Source of the DNA: Paludibacter jiangxiensis | GTDB lineage: Bacteria > Bacteroidota > Bacteroidia > Bacteroidales > Paludibacteraceae | Assembly: GCA_945897785.1 (NCBI GenBank) | Contig: CAMDGD010000013.1 | Span: 1 to 40,121, forward strand | DNA: 40,121 bases | Direction: 5' to 3' | Shown here: one piece after another, positions 18,425 through 26,656 of the stretch | Numbering within the stretch: the first letter of the stretch is position 1 | Layout: each line of letters starts with the position of its first letter | The notes under the pieces: generated by a model | The model's database searches: none | Seen by the model: the letters and a program-made list of their open reading frames with translations, nothing else | Told to the model about the DNA's origin: nothing | Position numbers and translations under genes: made by a program

Positions 18425-19375
18425 TTATTTTTGTTTTGTTGTTATTATTTTGGCTTTGATTAGTTTATTCTCCTTTTTAAGTTGAGTTATAATAGTATCA
18501 AGCACCCCATTAACAAAAGTGCCACTTTTATCGGTACTATATTTTTTGGCTATCTCAATATATTCGTTTAGCGTAACATTTATCGGAATTGTTGGAAAAT
18601 GCAGTAGTTCGGCTAACGCAATTTGCATAATAACAATGTCCATAAAGGCTATACGATCTACTTCCCAGTTTTTTGTGTGGGTATCAATCAAGGCCTTGTA
18701 TTCTTCTAAATGTAGAATGGTGTTGTTGAAAAGTGTTGAAGCAAAAGCGCTGTCTTCATCATCTTTAAACATAGGCAGCAGTTCTTGTTGATTGCCTTTT
18801 GTGGGGTCAAACCTTTTAATGGTTTTAAGCACAAAGCTTATTACAATGTCAATATCATCATTCCAATAGATGCATATTTCTTCGAGGGTTGTATATAGCT
18901 CTTCGTTGGGTAAAATACATTTTTTAACTATTTTACGCCACAGTTCCTTGTCTGTTTCGTACGAAGTGCTTTCTTGTTCCATGTATTCAGCATAAAAATC
19001 ACTATTAAGTATGCTTTCGTAACAATTTTTGATAAAAGTTGGGTGGTTTTCCCACGAAACCTTATGTTCTTCAATAAAAGCCTTAAGTGATTCGTTTCCA
19101 GCTAATTGTTTTGCAAACAAATTGTCGGCAAAACGAGTGTTTGGATTAAGTTCTTCGGTAGTAGGACGCAGTTTCTTTTTGCCTACTGCTATACGGTTTT
19201 GAGCAAAGGCTGTAATTTCGTTAATTAATAAAAGGAATAAGTGATATAACGTGTATGTTTTTTCGATGCTTTTAAATAATTCCTTTTCAGCTAAATCGAC
19301 CGATTTTGATTGATTTTTTTGGTAAGCATAGAGTAGCTGAACAATTTTGATGCGAAGTAAAATTCTATTAATCAT
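18425..19375 (-). CDS. nusB: Transcription antitermination protein NusB, long form
   Basis: 316 residues from the ATG at 19375 (MINRILLRIKIVQLLYAY). The open frame reaches back to a TTG at 19411, but that codon lies inside an exact -7 promoter box, so the ATG is preferred. The classical NusB fold occupies the C-terminal 130 or so residues (NWEVDRIAFMDIVIMQIALAELL, PINVTLNEYIEIAKKYS, FVNGVLDTI). NusB is about 140 residues in E. coli; the added N-terminal half, itself helical, is usual for this phylum. NusB binds boxA RNA with NusE (S10) during rRNA antitermination. It is the first gene of the operon. Confidence 0.93.
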   Translation of the reverse strand: MINRILLRIKIVQLLYAYQKNQSKSVDLAEKELFKSIEKTYTLYHLFLLLINEITAFAQNRIAVGKKKLRPTTEELNPNTRFADNLFAKQLAGNESLKAFIEEHKVSWENHPTFIKNCYESILNSDFYAEYMEQESTSYETDKELWRKIVKKCILPNEELYTTLEEICIYWNDDIDIVISFVLKTIKRFDPTKGNQQELLPMFKDDEDSAFASTLFNNTILHLEEYKALIDTHTKNWEVDRIAFMDIVIMQIALAELLHFPTIPINVTLNEYIEIAKKYSTDKSGTFVNGVLDTIITQLKKENKLIKAKIITTKQK

Positions 19376-19408
19376 TTTTTCAGGGAGCTGCTGTTTTTTT
19401 TTCTGTGG

Positions 19409-19416
19409 CAAAAGTA
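19409..19416 (-). promoter_or_regulatory. -7 box for the nusB-yajC-ybbR-coaE operon (TACTTTTG)
   Basis: Read on the minus strand, 19416-19409 is TACTTTTG, an exact TAnnTTTG match. It predicts transcription starting near 19402, about 27 bp before the nusB ATG, and argues against the upstream TTG start. Confidence 0.55.
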
Positions 19417-19579
19417 CTGCTTTTTTACAATAAATGGAAACTAAGGCCTAAAAAATATAGTAAAAATACACAAAAATGAAAAAAATGCCTTTTGGTTTTG
19501 AAATGTAAAAAAAAATGTACAATTTTGAACGATAGATTTATTTATTTGTGTTGAAACACATTAAAGGAAGGGATGGTTT

Positions 19580-19984
19580 ATGGAAGAAATGAAACCTAAA
19601 AAGCATGATGTTAGAGAACAAGAAATTGTTTTTTCGAAATCGATTAAGGCCGGTAAACGGATTTATTACATTGATGTAAAACGAAACAGAAAGAATGATT
19701 TATTTGTAGCTATAACCGAAAGCAAGAAGATTATTAGCGGTTTTGAAGATGATATTAAGGTTGCTTACGAAAAGCATAAAATATTTTTATATAAAGAAGA
19801 TTTTGATAAGTTTTCGGAGAGCCTAGAAGAAGTAATCGCATTTATTAAGTCAAATGCCGAATCTCCAGAAGATTTATCGGAATATAATGAAGCAACTGAA
19901 AATAATACTATTGCTGTAGAGGAAACTACAGAACACACTCCTGCTTCGATTGCTGAATTTAACATAGAGGAATTTGAAAAATAA
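19580..19984 (+). CDS. PUR-family nucleic-acid-binding protein (DUF3276)
   Basis: A 134-residue protein with a single PUR-like repeat at about 12-98 (VFSKSIKAGKRIYYIDVKRNR, then DLFVAITESKKI), related to eukaryotic Pur-alpha that binds GA-rich single-stranded DNA and RNA. The C-terminal 35 or so residues are Glu- and Thr-rich and probably disordered. This small protein is widespread in Bacteroidota and some spirochaetes; its cellular role is not established. A purine-rich AAGGAAGGG stretch at 19563-19571 is a rare good Shine-Dalgarno candidate in this window. The gene is divergent from nusB and ends in its own terminator. Confidence 0.88.
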   Translation: MEEMKPKKHDVREQEIVFSKSIKAGKRIYYIDVKRNRKNDLFVAITESKKIISGFEDDIKVAYEKHKIFLYKEDFDKFSESLEEVIAFIKSNAESPEDLSEYNEATENNTIAVEETTEHTPASIAEFNIEEFEK

Positions 19985-20015
19985 GCGCTAAGGCGGTGTG
20001 TTTTAGATACTATTT

Positions 20016-20054
20016 AAACGCTGTTTATATATTTAAGCGGCGTTTTTATTTTTA
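20016..20054 (+). terminator. Intrinsic terminator after the PUR gene
   Basis: The 8-bp stem AAACGCTG/CGGCGTTT (20016-20023/20038-20045, one T-G pair) is followed by a T-rich tract to 20054. Confidence 0.7.
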
Positions 20055-20077
20055 CTAATGAATTAAAATAATTACAG

Positions 20078-20929
20078 ATGAAAGAACATTTTTTTCAATT
20101 TTTAGCCTTTGTTACTCCTTGGTTTTTATCGCATGGCATAAAAATCTTAATCATTCTAGTTGTCGCTTTTTTGCTGAATAAGATTTTAGCCAAAATAATA
20201 GAAAAAGCAGTTAGAATAGCTGTAGTCTCCGACAGATACTCATCAAAAGACTCAGAAAGAAAAAGAGAAGATACGCTGATTCACATATTCAATACCACCT
20301 TGAAAATTGTTATTTATGTGATGTCCATACTTATGGTGTTACAAGAAATTGGTGTTGCTATAGGACCAATTTTAGCCGGTGCAGGTATTGTTGGTATTGC
20401 CTTTGGTTTTGGGGGTCAGTATTTAGTACGCGATATTATTACCGGTATGTTTATGATTTTAGAAAATCAATACCGCATTGGTGATGTGGTGAATTTTGAT
20501 GGTACCGGTGGGTTGGTTGAGGATATTAGTTTGCGTAAAACTACCTTGCGTGATTTAAACGGAACAGTGCACCACATTCCTCACGGAGAAATTAAAAAAG
20601 TTGCCAACTTGTCTAAAACATTTTCGCGCGTTAACTTAAATATTGGTGTTTCTTACAATTCAAATATCGATCATGTAATAGCGGTTGTTAATCGGGTAGG
20701 AAAAGGCTTAGCAGAAGACCCTCAATGGATGAAAGAAATTATTAAAGCTCCAGAATTTGTTCGTATAGATAATTTTGGTGATTCATCGGTTGAAATTAAA
20801 ATTGTAGGTGATGTAAAACCCCTTCAGCAGTGGGCTATTACTGGAGAACTTCGAAAAAGATTATTCGAAGCCTTTAAGCAAGAAAATATCGAGATTCCTT
20901 TCCCTCAAAGGGTTGTTCATCAAGTATAA
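20078..20929 (+). CDS. mscS: Small-conductance mechanosensitive channel (MscS family)
   Basis: A 283-residue inner-membrane channel that opens under membrane tension and releases solutes in osmotic downshock. Three N-terminal helices are seen at about 17-36, 73-91 and 93-115. The third is the pore helix, with the Gly/Ala packing pattern AGAGIVGIAFGFGGQ (100-114). The loop after TM1 is unusually charged and basic (SSKDSERKREDT). The cytoplasmic beta domain (FDGTGGLVEDISLRKTTLRD) and alpha-beta vestibule follow, so the protein is a complete minimal MscS. It starts 93 bp after the PUR gene, past a terminator, and lies 300 bp before mscL. Confidence 0.93.
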   Translation: MKEHFFQFLAFVTPWFLSHGIKILIILVVAFLLNKILAKIIEKAVRIAVVSDRYSSKDSERKREDTLIHIFNTTLKIVIYVMSILMVLQEIGVAIGPILAGAGIVGIAFGFGGQYLVRDIITGMFMILENQYRIGDVVNFDGTGGLVEDISLRKTTLRDLNGTVHHIPHGEIKKVANLSKTFSRVNLNIGVSYNSNIDHVIAVVNRVGKGLAEDPQWMKEIIKAPEFVRIDNFGDSSVEIKIVGDVKPLQQWAITGELRKRLFEAFKQENIEIPFPQRVVHQV

Positions 20930-20983
20930 TTAAAATTGTTGTATAAGCATTTTATGTACAAACACTATCTTTTCAAATAAACA

Positions 20984-21207
20984 GTGTTGGTCCTTACTAA
21001 GCTCAACTTATTATCAAATTACTTGCAAAACCCGGGAAATATTGATGTAAGCTGGGAAATTGATTTAGTATTTAAAAGTAAAAAATATTTATCGGTTACC
21101 ATAACTCAACTCAGTTAGTTTTGATGACGATTATTAAAGCCACAGAATCAAACGTAAATATTATTGGGCCAAGAGTGCAATTTAAGGAAGTGATAGGTAT
21201 TAAATAA
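20984..21207 (+). pseudogene. Possible gene debris between mscS and mscL
   Basis: Two short open frames look protein-like. The first, 20984-21118, codes for about 44 residues (LTKLNLLSNYLQNPGNI..., then DLVFKSKKYLSVTI). The second, 21124-21207, is in another frame and codes for 27 residues (MTIIKATESNVNIIGPRVQF...). Neither has a promoter or a recognisable family. Their adjacency with a frame change suggests a decayed gene. They may also be chance, because short open frames are common in AT-rich DNA. Apart from these I see nothing in the 20930-21228 gap. Confidence 0.3.
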
Positions 21208-21228
21208 AAAACTTAAAAATTAACTACT

Positions 21229-21627
21229 ATGAGTGTTATTAAAGAGTTTAAAGCCTTTGCTATGAAAGGCAATGTTGTTGACATGGCAGTGGGTATTATT
21301 ATTGGTGTCGCTTTTGGTAAAATTGTCAGCTCTTTGGTAGCGGATGTTATTATGCCTGCTGTAGGTATTTTAGCCGGAGGGGTTAATTTCACTAAACTAA
21401 GTGTATCGGTGCCTAGTCTGATTGATGGTAATCCCGATGTACTATTGAATTATGGAAACTTTATTCAAGTGACTTTTGATTTTTTTATTGTAGCGTTTGT
21501 TATTTTTATGTTAATCAAGTTAATAAATTCTACCAAGAAAAAACAAGAAGAAGCTCCTGCAGCACCTCCTGCTCCTTCAAAAGAAGAAGTGTTGTTAACA
21601 GAAATTCGTGATTTGTTGAAGAAATAG
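21229..21627 (+). CDS. mscL: Large-conductance mechanosensitive channel MscL
   Basis: A 132-residue channel, the normal size. It has the N-terminal amphipathic helix ([20 protein letters not shown]), the pore-lining TM1 (about 15-45, [23 protein letters not shown]), a short extracellular loop, TM2 (about 70-93) and a C-terminal helix ([14 protein letters not shown]) after a Pro/Ala-rich linker. MscL is the last-resort osmotic valve with the largest pore. It lies downstream of mscS on the same strand, but the 300-bp gap makes a shared transcript uncertain. Confidence 0.97.
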   Translation: MSVIKEFKAFAMKGNVVDMAVGIIIGVAFGKIVSSLVADVIMPAVGILAGGVNFTKLSVSVPSLIDGNPDVLLNYGNFIQVTFDFFIVAFVIFMLIKLINSTKKKQEEAPAAPPAPSKEEVLLTEIRDLLKK

Positions 21628-21637
21628 ATTTATTGAT

Positions 21638-21681
21638 ACAACTTCTCTGCATGTATCGTGTAGAGAAGTTGTTATTTTATT
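21638..21681. terminator. Bidirectional terminator, 11-bp stem
   Basis: Perfect arms ACAACTTCTCT/AGAGAAGTTGT (21638-21648/21662-21672) with a 13-nt loop and a T-rich tail. It lies between mscL and the convergent pabC, whose stop codon begins at the right arm's last base. Confidence 0.75.
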
Positions 21682-22262
21682 ATCTCAAAAGTTTGTGTGG
21701 TCTCAAAATCCAACATGGCGTTAATTGGTTTTGCTTTTGTAAAATGGTCTAAATCGGTGTATTTTATTTCTTTTTCTTTTATTTTTCCTTCAAAAAGTAA
21801 CCGTTGTCGTTGTGTGCCGTTAAGCAAAAAAGTACTTGCTGTAAGCCATGTTGAGCCATCAAAAAACACCACATTGGCATAAGAGCAATCGGTAATGTAT
21901 CCATTTTGAACAATGAGAATATCATCCGCTGTTTCTCGAAGCTTATACAAGTCGTTTATAGCTGTTCTATCAAGATATTTTAAGTGATAATCAATAGTTG
22001 GAGCGTGTAATAGCTTAACTTTTTTTACTGAACGAATCTGATACGGTTCAAACTCAATTTTTTTAATTTCCTTTTGAAATACGATGCGGCATTTGTAGAC
22101 TTTGTTATCAAGGCAATGTGGAATAGCAATTAACTCTTCAAGCTTGATGGCTGTTTGAATACCAAACAGCTCTCTCCTAGCCTCATTAAAACGCTTATTG
22201 TGCCATTCAATATGTTGCAGGCAGCGATTTTCTACTTTTATGCTTTCAATTAATTGGGACAT
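21672..22262 (-). CDS. pabC: 4-amino-4-deoxychorismate lyase-like aminotransferase class IV
   Basis: A 196-residue fold-type IV PLP enzyme, shorter than E. coli PabC (269) but typical of the compact form in Bacteroidota. The PLP Lys is K95 in DYHLKYLDRTAIN, and phosphate-binding elements appear in DCSYANVVFFDG and LLNGTQRQ. It should convert aminodeoxychorismate to p-aminobenzoate and pyruvate for folate synthesis. Its first 17 bp overlap the pabB 3' end on the same strand, so the two are translationally coupled. A branched-chain aminotransferase is unlikely given the small size and the partner. Confidence 0.88.
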   Translation of the reverse strand: MSQLIESIKVENRCLQHIEWHNKRFNEARRELFGIQTAIKLEELIAIPHCLDNKVYKCRIVFQKEIKKIEFEPYQIRSVKKVKLLHAPTIDYHLKYLDRTAINDLYKLRETADDILIVQNGYITDCSYANVVFFDGSTWLTASTFLLNGTQRQRLLFEGKIKEKEIKYTDLDHFTKAKPINAMLDFETTQTFEIIK

Positions 22263-23217
22263 ATATTTTCTTTAGCATTTCCTGATACTCCTCATCTATC
22301 TTACTAAAAGCAGTGATACCTCCTCCGCTTTTGTAAACAAAACCATCGGCTGTTTTTTGTATAAAACGAATCATTACGGCACTATCCAAGCGTTGTCCGT
22401 CAAAAACACCAAAAATTCCGGTATAATACTCTCGTTGATATGTTTCTGCTTCTTGAATAATTGCTACTGTTTTGTCTTTTGGTGCCCCACTAATTGACCC
22501 GGCTGGTAGTAGTGCAAAAATAATACTTCCCAATTTTTTGGTGTAATCGGTCGGCAAGTCACCTTTTATTTCTGAACTAACTTGCAACAAGGGTCCCGAA
22601 TCTGTCTCTATTTGTTCAATGTAACGAAATTTTGTTACCCGAACATTATCGGCAACCAGACTTAAATCATTGCGCAGTAAATCGACAATGGTATAATGCT
22701 CTGCTTTTTCTTTGGGACTTTGTAAAAGGATGGTTGCTGCATTTGGAATTGTGGCATCTATAGTCCCTTTCATTGGATAAGTTGCAATTTCTCCTTTGTT
22801 AATGGTGACAAATGTTTCGGGCGAAAAAACAACAAACTGATTGTTATACAGTAACTTATATTTTGCTTTTGCCAGCTTATATAGTTCCGGCAAGCTTATA
22901 TTAAGGGTAATTTTTGTTTCGCAGGTTAGGTTTACCAAAAAACTGTCTCCCCGTTTAATGTGCCTTATTACTTTCTCAATTTGCTGGCAGTAAGCTTGCT
23001 GCGAATACCCTTTGTGTTGTAAAAAAACACTATTAGTAGCAGTCTTTGATGGTTTCTCAATCCAATAATTGGGTAGTCTAAACTGAATGTTATTGGTGTT
23101 TATGTCTTTTAATAGTATTACTTCGGGTTGCTTTTGTAAAAAATCAATTAGAAAGAAAAAAGGCCACCCTTTTTCTCCGTAATTATTCATTTTTTGTATT
23201 GCATCTTCCCTTTGCAT
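22246..23217 (-). CDS. pabB: Aminodeoxychorismate synthase component I
   Basis: Chorismate-binding enzyme that makes 4-amino-4-deoxychorismate with ammonia from a PabA glutaminase. 323 residues from the ATG at 23217; a TTG 42 bp upstream would add 14 residues (MLFFVYLRIDKKTS) that look non-homologous. It is a short form lacking most of the N-terminal lobe. The catalytic blocks are intact: YPMKGTIDAT, with the Lys (residue 150) that distinguishes PabB from anthranilate synthase (Ala there), LLPAGSISGAPK, and YYTGIFG, ending in SGGGITAFS. No pabA is in the window, so it must use a shared glutaminase encoded elsewhere or free ammonia. Confidence 0.9.
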   Translation of the reverse strand: MQREDAIQKMNNYGEKGWPFFFLIDFLQKQPEVILLKDINTNNIQFRLPNYWIEKPSKTATNSVFLQHKGYSQQAYCQQIEKVIRHIKRGDSFLVNLTCETKITLNISLPELYKLAKAKYKLLYNNQFVVFSPETFVTINKGEIATYPMKGTIDATIPNAATILLQSPKEKAEHYTIVDLLRNDLSLVADNVRVTKFRYIEQIETDSGPLLQVSSEIKGDLPTDYTKKLGSIIFALLPAGSISGAPKDKTVAIIQEAETYQREYYTGIFGVFDGQRLDSAVMIRFIQKTADGFVYKSGGGITAFSKIDEEYQEMLKKIYVPIN

Positions 23218-23561
23218 ACTTGTTTTTTTATCGATGCGAAGATAAACAAAGAACAACAATTCATCACCCTGTCTGATTAGTATTTTTTATCGACTACGTA
23301 AGGCTGGTTGCCATAGTTTTTTTCTCTCTTATGTCCATATAAAAGTTTCGCCCCTATTTGGGGGTAATAATAATATTCCCTAATCTACCAAAATTTTGCA
23401 TCTAACGGCACGAATATTCTACACAACACCAGTCTTTTATCTTGCAATATTCATGGTTGAACTTATATATAAAATTAGTATTGAAAAAATAATTATATTA
23501 ATACAACTATTTCATTTGGAAAATGTTTATTATATTTACAAACATTAAATTTCTTGATAGC
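23218..23561. other. Intergenic region upstream of pabB and marR
   Basis: This 344-bp divergent gap holds a weak -7 box for pabB (TATCTTCG on the minus strand, 23244-23237, one mismatch) and a CCCC/GGGG hairpin with a TATTT loop at 23351-23363. A TATATTTA at 23531-23538 may be the marR -7 box. No coding potential, RNA gene or strong repeat is visible. MarR proteins often bind their own upstream region, so an operator is likely here, but I see no clear palindrome near the putative marR start. Confidence 0.4.
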
Positions 23562-23912
23562 ATGATTTGGTTTTGTGAATTAATTGATGTGTATAGAGCA
23601 ATAAACTCTTTTGAACAACGGTTTTTGGTGCAAAGCAATTTGTGTCTGAATGAAGCCATGATTCTTTGCTTATTAAATTCAAAAACAAATATGCATACAG
23701 GGCAAATTATAGAAAAACTAGCATTGCCCCCACCACATATTTCAAAGCTTTTAAAATCGCTTGAGGATAAGGGATTTATCGTTCGGAAAATTGATAAATC
23801 AGACAAAAGAAAGATGTGTTTTTTTGTAAGTAAAAACGGATTGGAAAAGTTGGAAGAAATTAAGCCTTTTAGCGAAGAATTTGCCCAATTATTATCCCAA
23901 TCAAAAAAATAA
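23562..23912 (+). CDS. MarR-family winged-helix regulator
   Basis: 116 residues from the ATG at 23562 (MIWFCELIDVYRAI); an in-frame ATG at 23523 would add 13 residues (MFIIFTNIKF...) that overlap a possible -7 box, so the shorter form is preferred. The wHTH core is clear: TGQIIEKLALPPPHISKLLKSLEDKGFI is the helix-turn-helix and SDKRKMCFFVSKNG the wing, with an N-terminal dimerisation helix. MarR proteins are dimeric repressors, often sensing phenolics, oxidants or thiol modification. The gene is 5 bp before the CoA-disulfide-reductase fusion, its obvious target. Cys residues in the N-terminal helices (FCEL and NLCL) could sense sulfur species; this is inference. Confidence 0.85.
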   Translation: MIWFCELIDVYRAINSFEQRFLVQSNLCLNEAMILCLLNSKTNMHTGQIIEKLALPPPHISKLLKSLEDKGFIVRKIDKSDKRKMCFFVSKNGLEKLEEIKPFSEEFAQLLSQSKK

Positions 23913-23917
23913 TAACT

Positions 23918-26374
23918 ATGAGTAAATATTTAATTGTAGGTGGTGTAGCCGGAGGAGCTACTACAGCAGCCCGATTACGGCGAGTAGATGAGAAAGCTGA
24001 GATTGTGCTTTTTGAGAAAGGGGCATATATTTCTTATGCAAATTGCGGATTACCTTATTACATAGGTGATGTAATAACTGATAGAAACCAGCTCTTTGTT
24101 CAAACGCCCGAAGGATTTGGAACCCGTTTTAATACTTCTGTTCGCGTTAATTCAGAGGTTATATCTATCGACAAGAAAAATAAAACGGTTGCCGTTAAGA
24201 ATGTATTAACAGGAGAAATCTATCAGGAGAGTTATGATAAATTAATCTTATCTCCCGGTGCCGAAGCGCTTCGTCCTCCAATTCAGGGTATTGATAGTGA
24301 GGGTATTTACACCCTTCGGAATGTTAGTGATACCGATAAAATAAAACACTTTATCAATAAGCGAAAACCAAAAAAAGCTGTGGTGGTTGGTGCAGGTTTT
24401 ATAGGTTTAGAGATGGCCGAAAACTTACATCAATTAGGAATTGAAGTAACTATCGTAGAATTGCTTGATCAGGTTATGCCTCCTATCGATTACTCGATGG
24501 CTGCTATTGTGCATCAGCATTTAAAAACAAAAAATGTTCGTTTTTATTTAGGCGATGGTGTGGCTTCTTTCGAAGAAAAAGAAAATGGCGTAACGGTAAA
24601 CCTAAATAGCGGTCGCACACTAGCCGTTGATTTGGTTATTTTATCGATAGGTGTTCGTGCAGATAGTAAACTGGCAAAAGCTGCTGGGTTAGAGATTGGT
24701 GTAACCGGTGGTATTAAAGTAAACGAGTATTTACAAACTTCCGATTCGGCTATTTATGCTGTTGGCGATGCTATCGAATTTGAAAACCCATTGACTCATA
24801 AGCCTACTGTAACCTATTTAGCCGGTCCGGCCAACCGTCAGGGCCGAATTTGTGCCGATAATATTGTTTTTGGCAATAAAATAGTGTATAATGGTTCTAT
24901 ACAAACAGCAATTGCAAAAGTATTTGATATTACGGTTGCTTCTACGGGTGTATCAGCTAAAACACTAAAAATAGAGAAAATACCATTTATCGAATCCATC
25001 ACACATTCGGGTTCTAATGCGGGTTATTATCCCGGAGCTATTCCCTTAACCATAAAAATAGTTTTTTCGCCAGTTGACGGTAAATTGTTTGGTGCTCAAG
25101 TGATTGGATACAAAGGGGTTGATAAACGATTGGACTTAATTGCTGCTATTTTAAAACAAGGAGGAACGGTGTACGATTTAATTGATATTGAACATGCCTA
25201 TGCTCCTCCCTACTCGTCGGCCAAAGATCCTGTAAATATTGCCGGATATGTGGCTGAAAATATTCTAAACGGAAGAATGCGAGCCATACAATGGAATGAA
25301 ATTCATCAGTTTGCTCCTCAAGATGTGTTTTTACTTGATGTGCGTACTGCAGAGGAGTTTGAACTTGGTTTTATTCCCGGAGCAACAAATATTCCCTTAG
25401 ATAACTTGCGTAATCAGTTGGATAGTTTGCCAAAAAATAAAAAGATTATTGTTTATTGTGCTGTGGGGTTACGAGGGCATGTGGCTTCGCGAATTTTAAT
25501 GCAGAGAGGATTTTCTGAAGTATATAATTTAAGTGGTGGATATAAAACATATGAACTGTCTGTTATGAAACAAAGCAACGAAGATATTTACGCAAACCTA
25601 AAAATTCACGAAGAAAATTCCATTCATCAAACCGGAACTCTTCAAAATAAAAGTAAAGTGCAAGTAAATGCTTGTGGGTTGCAATGTCCAGGTCCAATTA
25701 TTCAATTAAAGAAAAATATAGATGCCATAGAGCCGGGAAGTCTAATCGAAATTACAGCTTCTGATCCGGGTTTTGCCAGAGACGCCCAGGCTTGGTGTAA
25801 TGTTACGCAAAATAATTTACAGTCGATAAGTACCGAAAATGGAATTACTACCGCAATAATCGAAAAAATGAACCATCAAGCTCCAATAATAAACGGCAAC
25901 GGAGGTAGAAACAAAACTTTTATTGTTTTTAGTGATGATTTAGATAAAGCACTCGCCAGTTTTGTTCTAGCTAATGGTGCCGCTTCTACAGGCATGAAGG
26001 TGACCATGTTTTTTACTTTTTGGGGGTTAAATGTGGTAAAAAAGAAAGAAAAACCTAGTGTTACCAAAGACTTCTTCGGAAAGATGTTTGGCTTAATGTT
26101 ACCTTCTCATAGCAAAAAACTAACTTTATCAAAACTTAACATGCTAGGAATAGGAAGCTGGATGATGCGTTTGATAATGAAATCGAAAAAAATTGACTCC
26201 TTAGAGTCGTTACTCAAACAGGCTCAATTAAGTGGTGTTGAGTTTATAGCCTGTCAAATGAGTATGGATGTTATGGGTGTTAAGAAAGAAGAATTAATGG
26301 ATGAAGTAACTATTGGTGGTGTGGCAACGTATATGGAAAGAGCAGAACAGGCTAATTTAAACTTGTTTATATAA
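23918..26374 (+). CDS. FAD-dependent CoA-disulfide reductase-rhodanese-TusA-DsrE fusion
   Basis: An 818-residue four-domain sulfur-redox protein. Residues 1-450 form a pyridine-nucleotide disulfide oxidoreductase of the CoADR/NADH persulfide reductase type: FAD loop GGVAGGATTAAR (8-19), single active-site Cys43 in SYANCGLPYY, NAD(P)H loop GAGFIG (158-163), and the EHAYAPPYSSAKDP stretch (425-438) whose Tyr residues assist catalysis. Residues 455-550 are a rhodanese with catalytic Cys514 (YCAVGLRG) and HxAS-like GHVASR. Residues 580-650 are TusA/SirA with the CPGP motif (Cys590). Residues 665-818 are a DsrE/DsrF-like domain with a Cys779 region (FIACQMSMDVMGV). Together they should reduce CoA disulfide, CoA persulfide or polysulfide and relay sulfane sulfur between domains. 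It follows a MarR gene by 5 bp. All key Cys are present, so each domain is probably active. Confidence 0.92.
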   Translation: MSKYLIVGGVAGGATTAARLRRVDEKAEIVLFEKGAYISYANCGLPYYIGDVITDRNQLFVQTPEGFGTRFNTSVRVNSEVISIDKKNKTVAVKNVLTGEIYQESYDKLILSPGAEALRPPIQGIDSEGIYTLRNVSDTDKIKHFINKRKPKKAVVVGAGFIGLEMAENLHQLGIEVTIVELLDQVMPPIDYSMAAIVHQHLKTKNVRFYLGDGVASFEEKENGVTVNLNSGRTLAVDLVILSIGVRADSKLAKAAGLEIGVTGGIKVNEYLQTSDSAIYAVGDAIEFENPLTHKPTVTYLAGPANRQGRICADNIVFGNKIVYNGSIQTAIAKVFDITVASTGVSAKTLKIEKIPFIESITHSGSNAGYYPGAIPLTIKIVFSPVDGKLFGAQVIGYKGVDKRLDLIAAILKQGGTVYDLIDIEHAYAPPYSSAKDPVNIAGYVAENILNGRMRAIQWNEIHQFAPQDVFLLDVRTAEEFELGFIPGATNIPLDNLRNQLDSLPKNKKIIVYCAVGLRGHVASRILMQRGFSEVYNLSGGYKTYELSVMKQSNEDIYANLKIHEENSIHQTGTLQNKSKVQVNACGLQCPGPIIQLKKNIDAIEPGSLIEITASDPGFARDAQAWCNVTQNNLQSISTENGITTAIIEKMNHQAPIINGNGGRNKTFIVFSDDLDKALASFVLANGAASTGMKVTMFFTFWGLNVVKKKEKPSVTKDFFGKMFGLMLPSHSKKLTLSKLNMLGIGSWMMRLIMKSKKIDSLESLLKQAQLSGVEFIACQMSMDVMGVKKEELMDEVTIGGVATYMERAEQANLNLFI

Positions 26375-26396
26375 CATTTCGCTTAGTTGTAAACTG

Positions 26397-26450
26397 TTGA
26401 GGTACTCCGAAATCCCGACTTTTCGGGGTTGAGGTACTCCGAAATCCCGA
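26397..26450. repeat. Tandem 22-bp direct repeats with internal hairpin
   Basis: TTGAGGTACTCCGAAATCCCGA occurs twice, at 26397-26418 and 26429-26450, a 32-bp period. The first copy and spacer form an 8-bp stem, AATCCCGA/TCGGGGTT (26411-26418/26423-26430, one T-G pair). It lies 23 bp after the CoADR fusion stop. A third, imperfect stem AATCCC/GGGTTT follows. It may be a REP-like element or a terminator grown by duplication. Confidence 0.7.
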
Positions 26451-26603
26451 TTCATAAGGGTTTATTGTTTGTGCAAAAAGAGCCGGTTTTTCATTGAAAA
26501 TTGATTCATTGAAAACTAAAACGCAAACCCTGTCATTTGTCTTGGCTCTATTTTTATCCGTATAAAAAAGAGCTAAATCTGTAGGTTAATACCACAAAAT
26601 TTT

Positions 26604-26611
26604 TATATTTG
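26604..26611 (+). promoter_or_regulatory. -7 box (TATATTTG)
   Basis: An exact TAnnTTTG match lies 46 bp before the ATG of the 66-aa membrane protein gene. The -33 element is weak. Confidence 0.5.
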
Positions 26612-26656
26612 TATTTCTATATTTAGTTATCGAAAACCTAATAAATAACGAATTTT

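Noticed and set aside
19376-19411. TTG start giving NusB 12 more residues
   Set aside because: The TTG lies inside an exact -7 promoter box, so it would be upstream of the predicted transcript start.
23351-23363. CCCC...GGGG hairpin before marR as a terminator or quadruplex
   Set aside because: The stem is only 4 bp, has no T tract and a single G run, so neither is supported.
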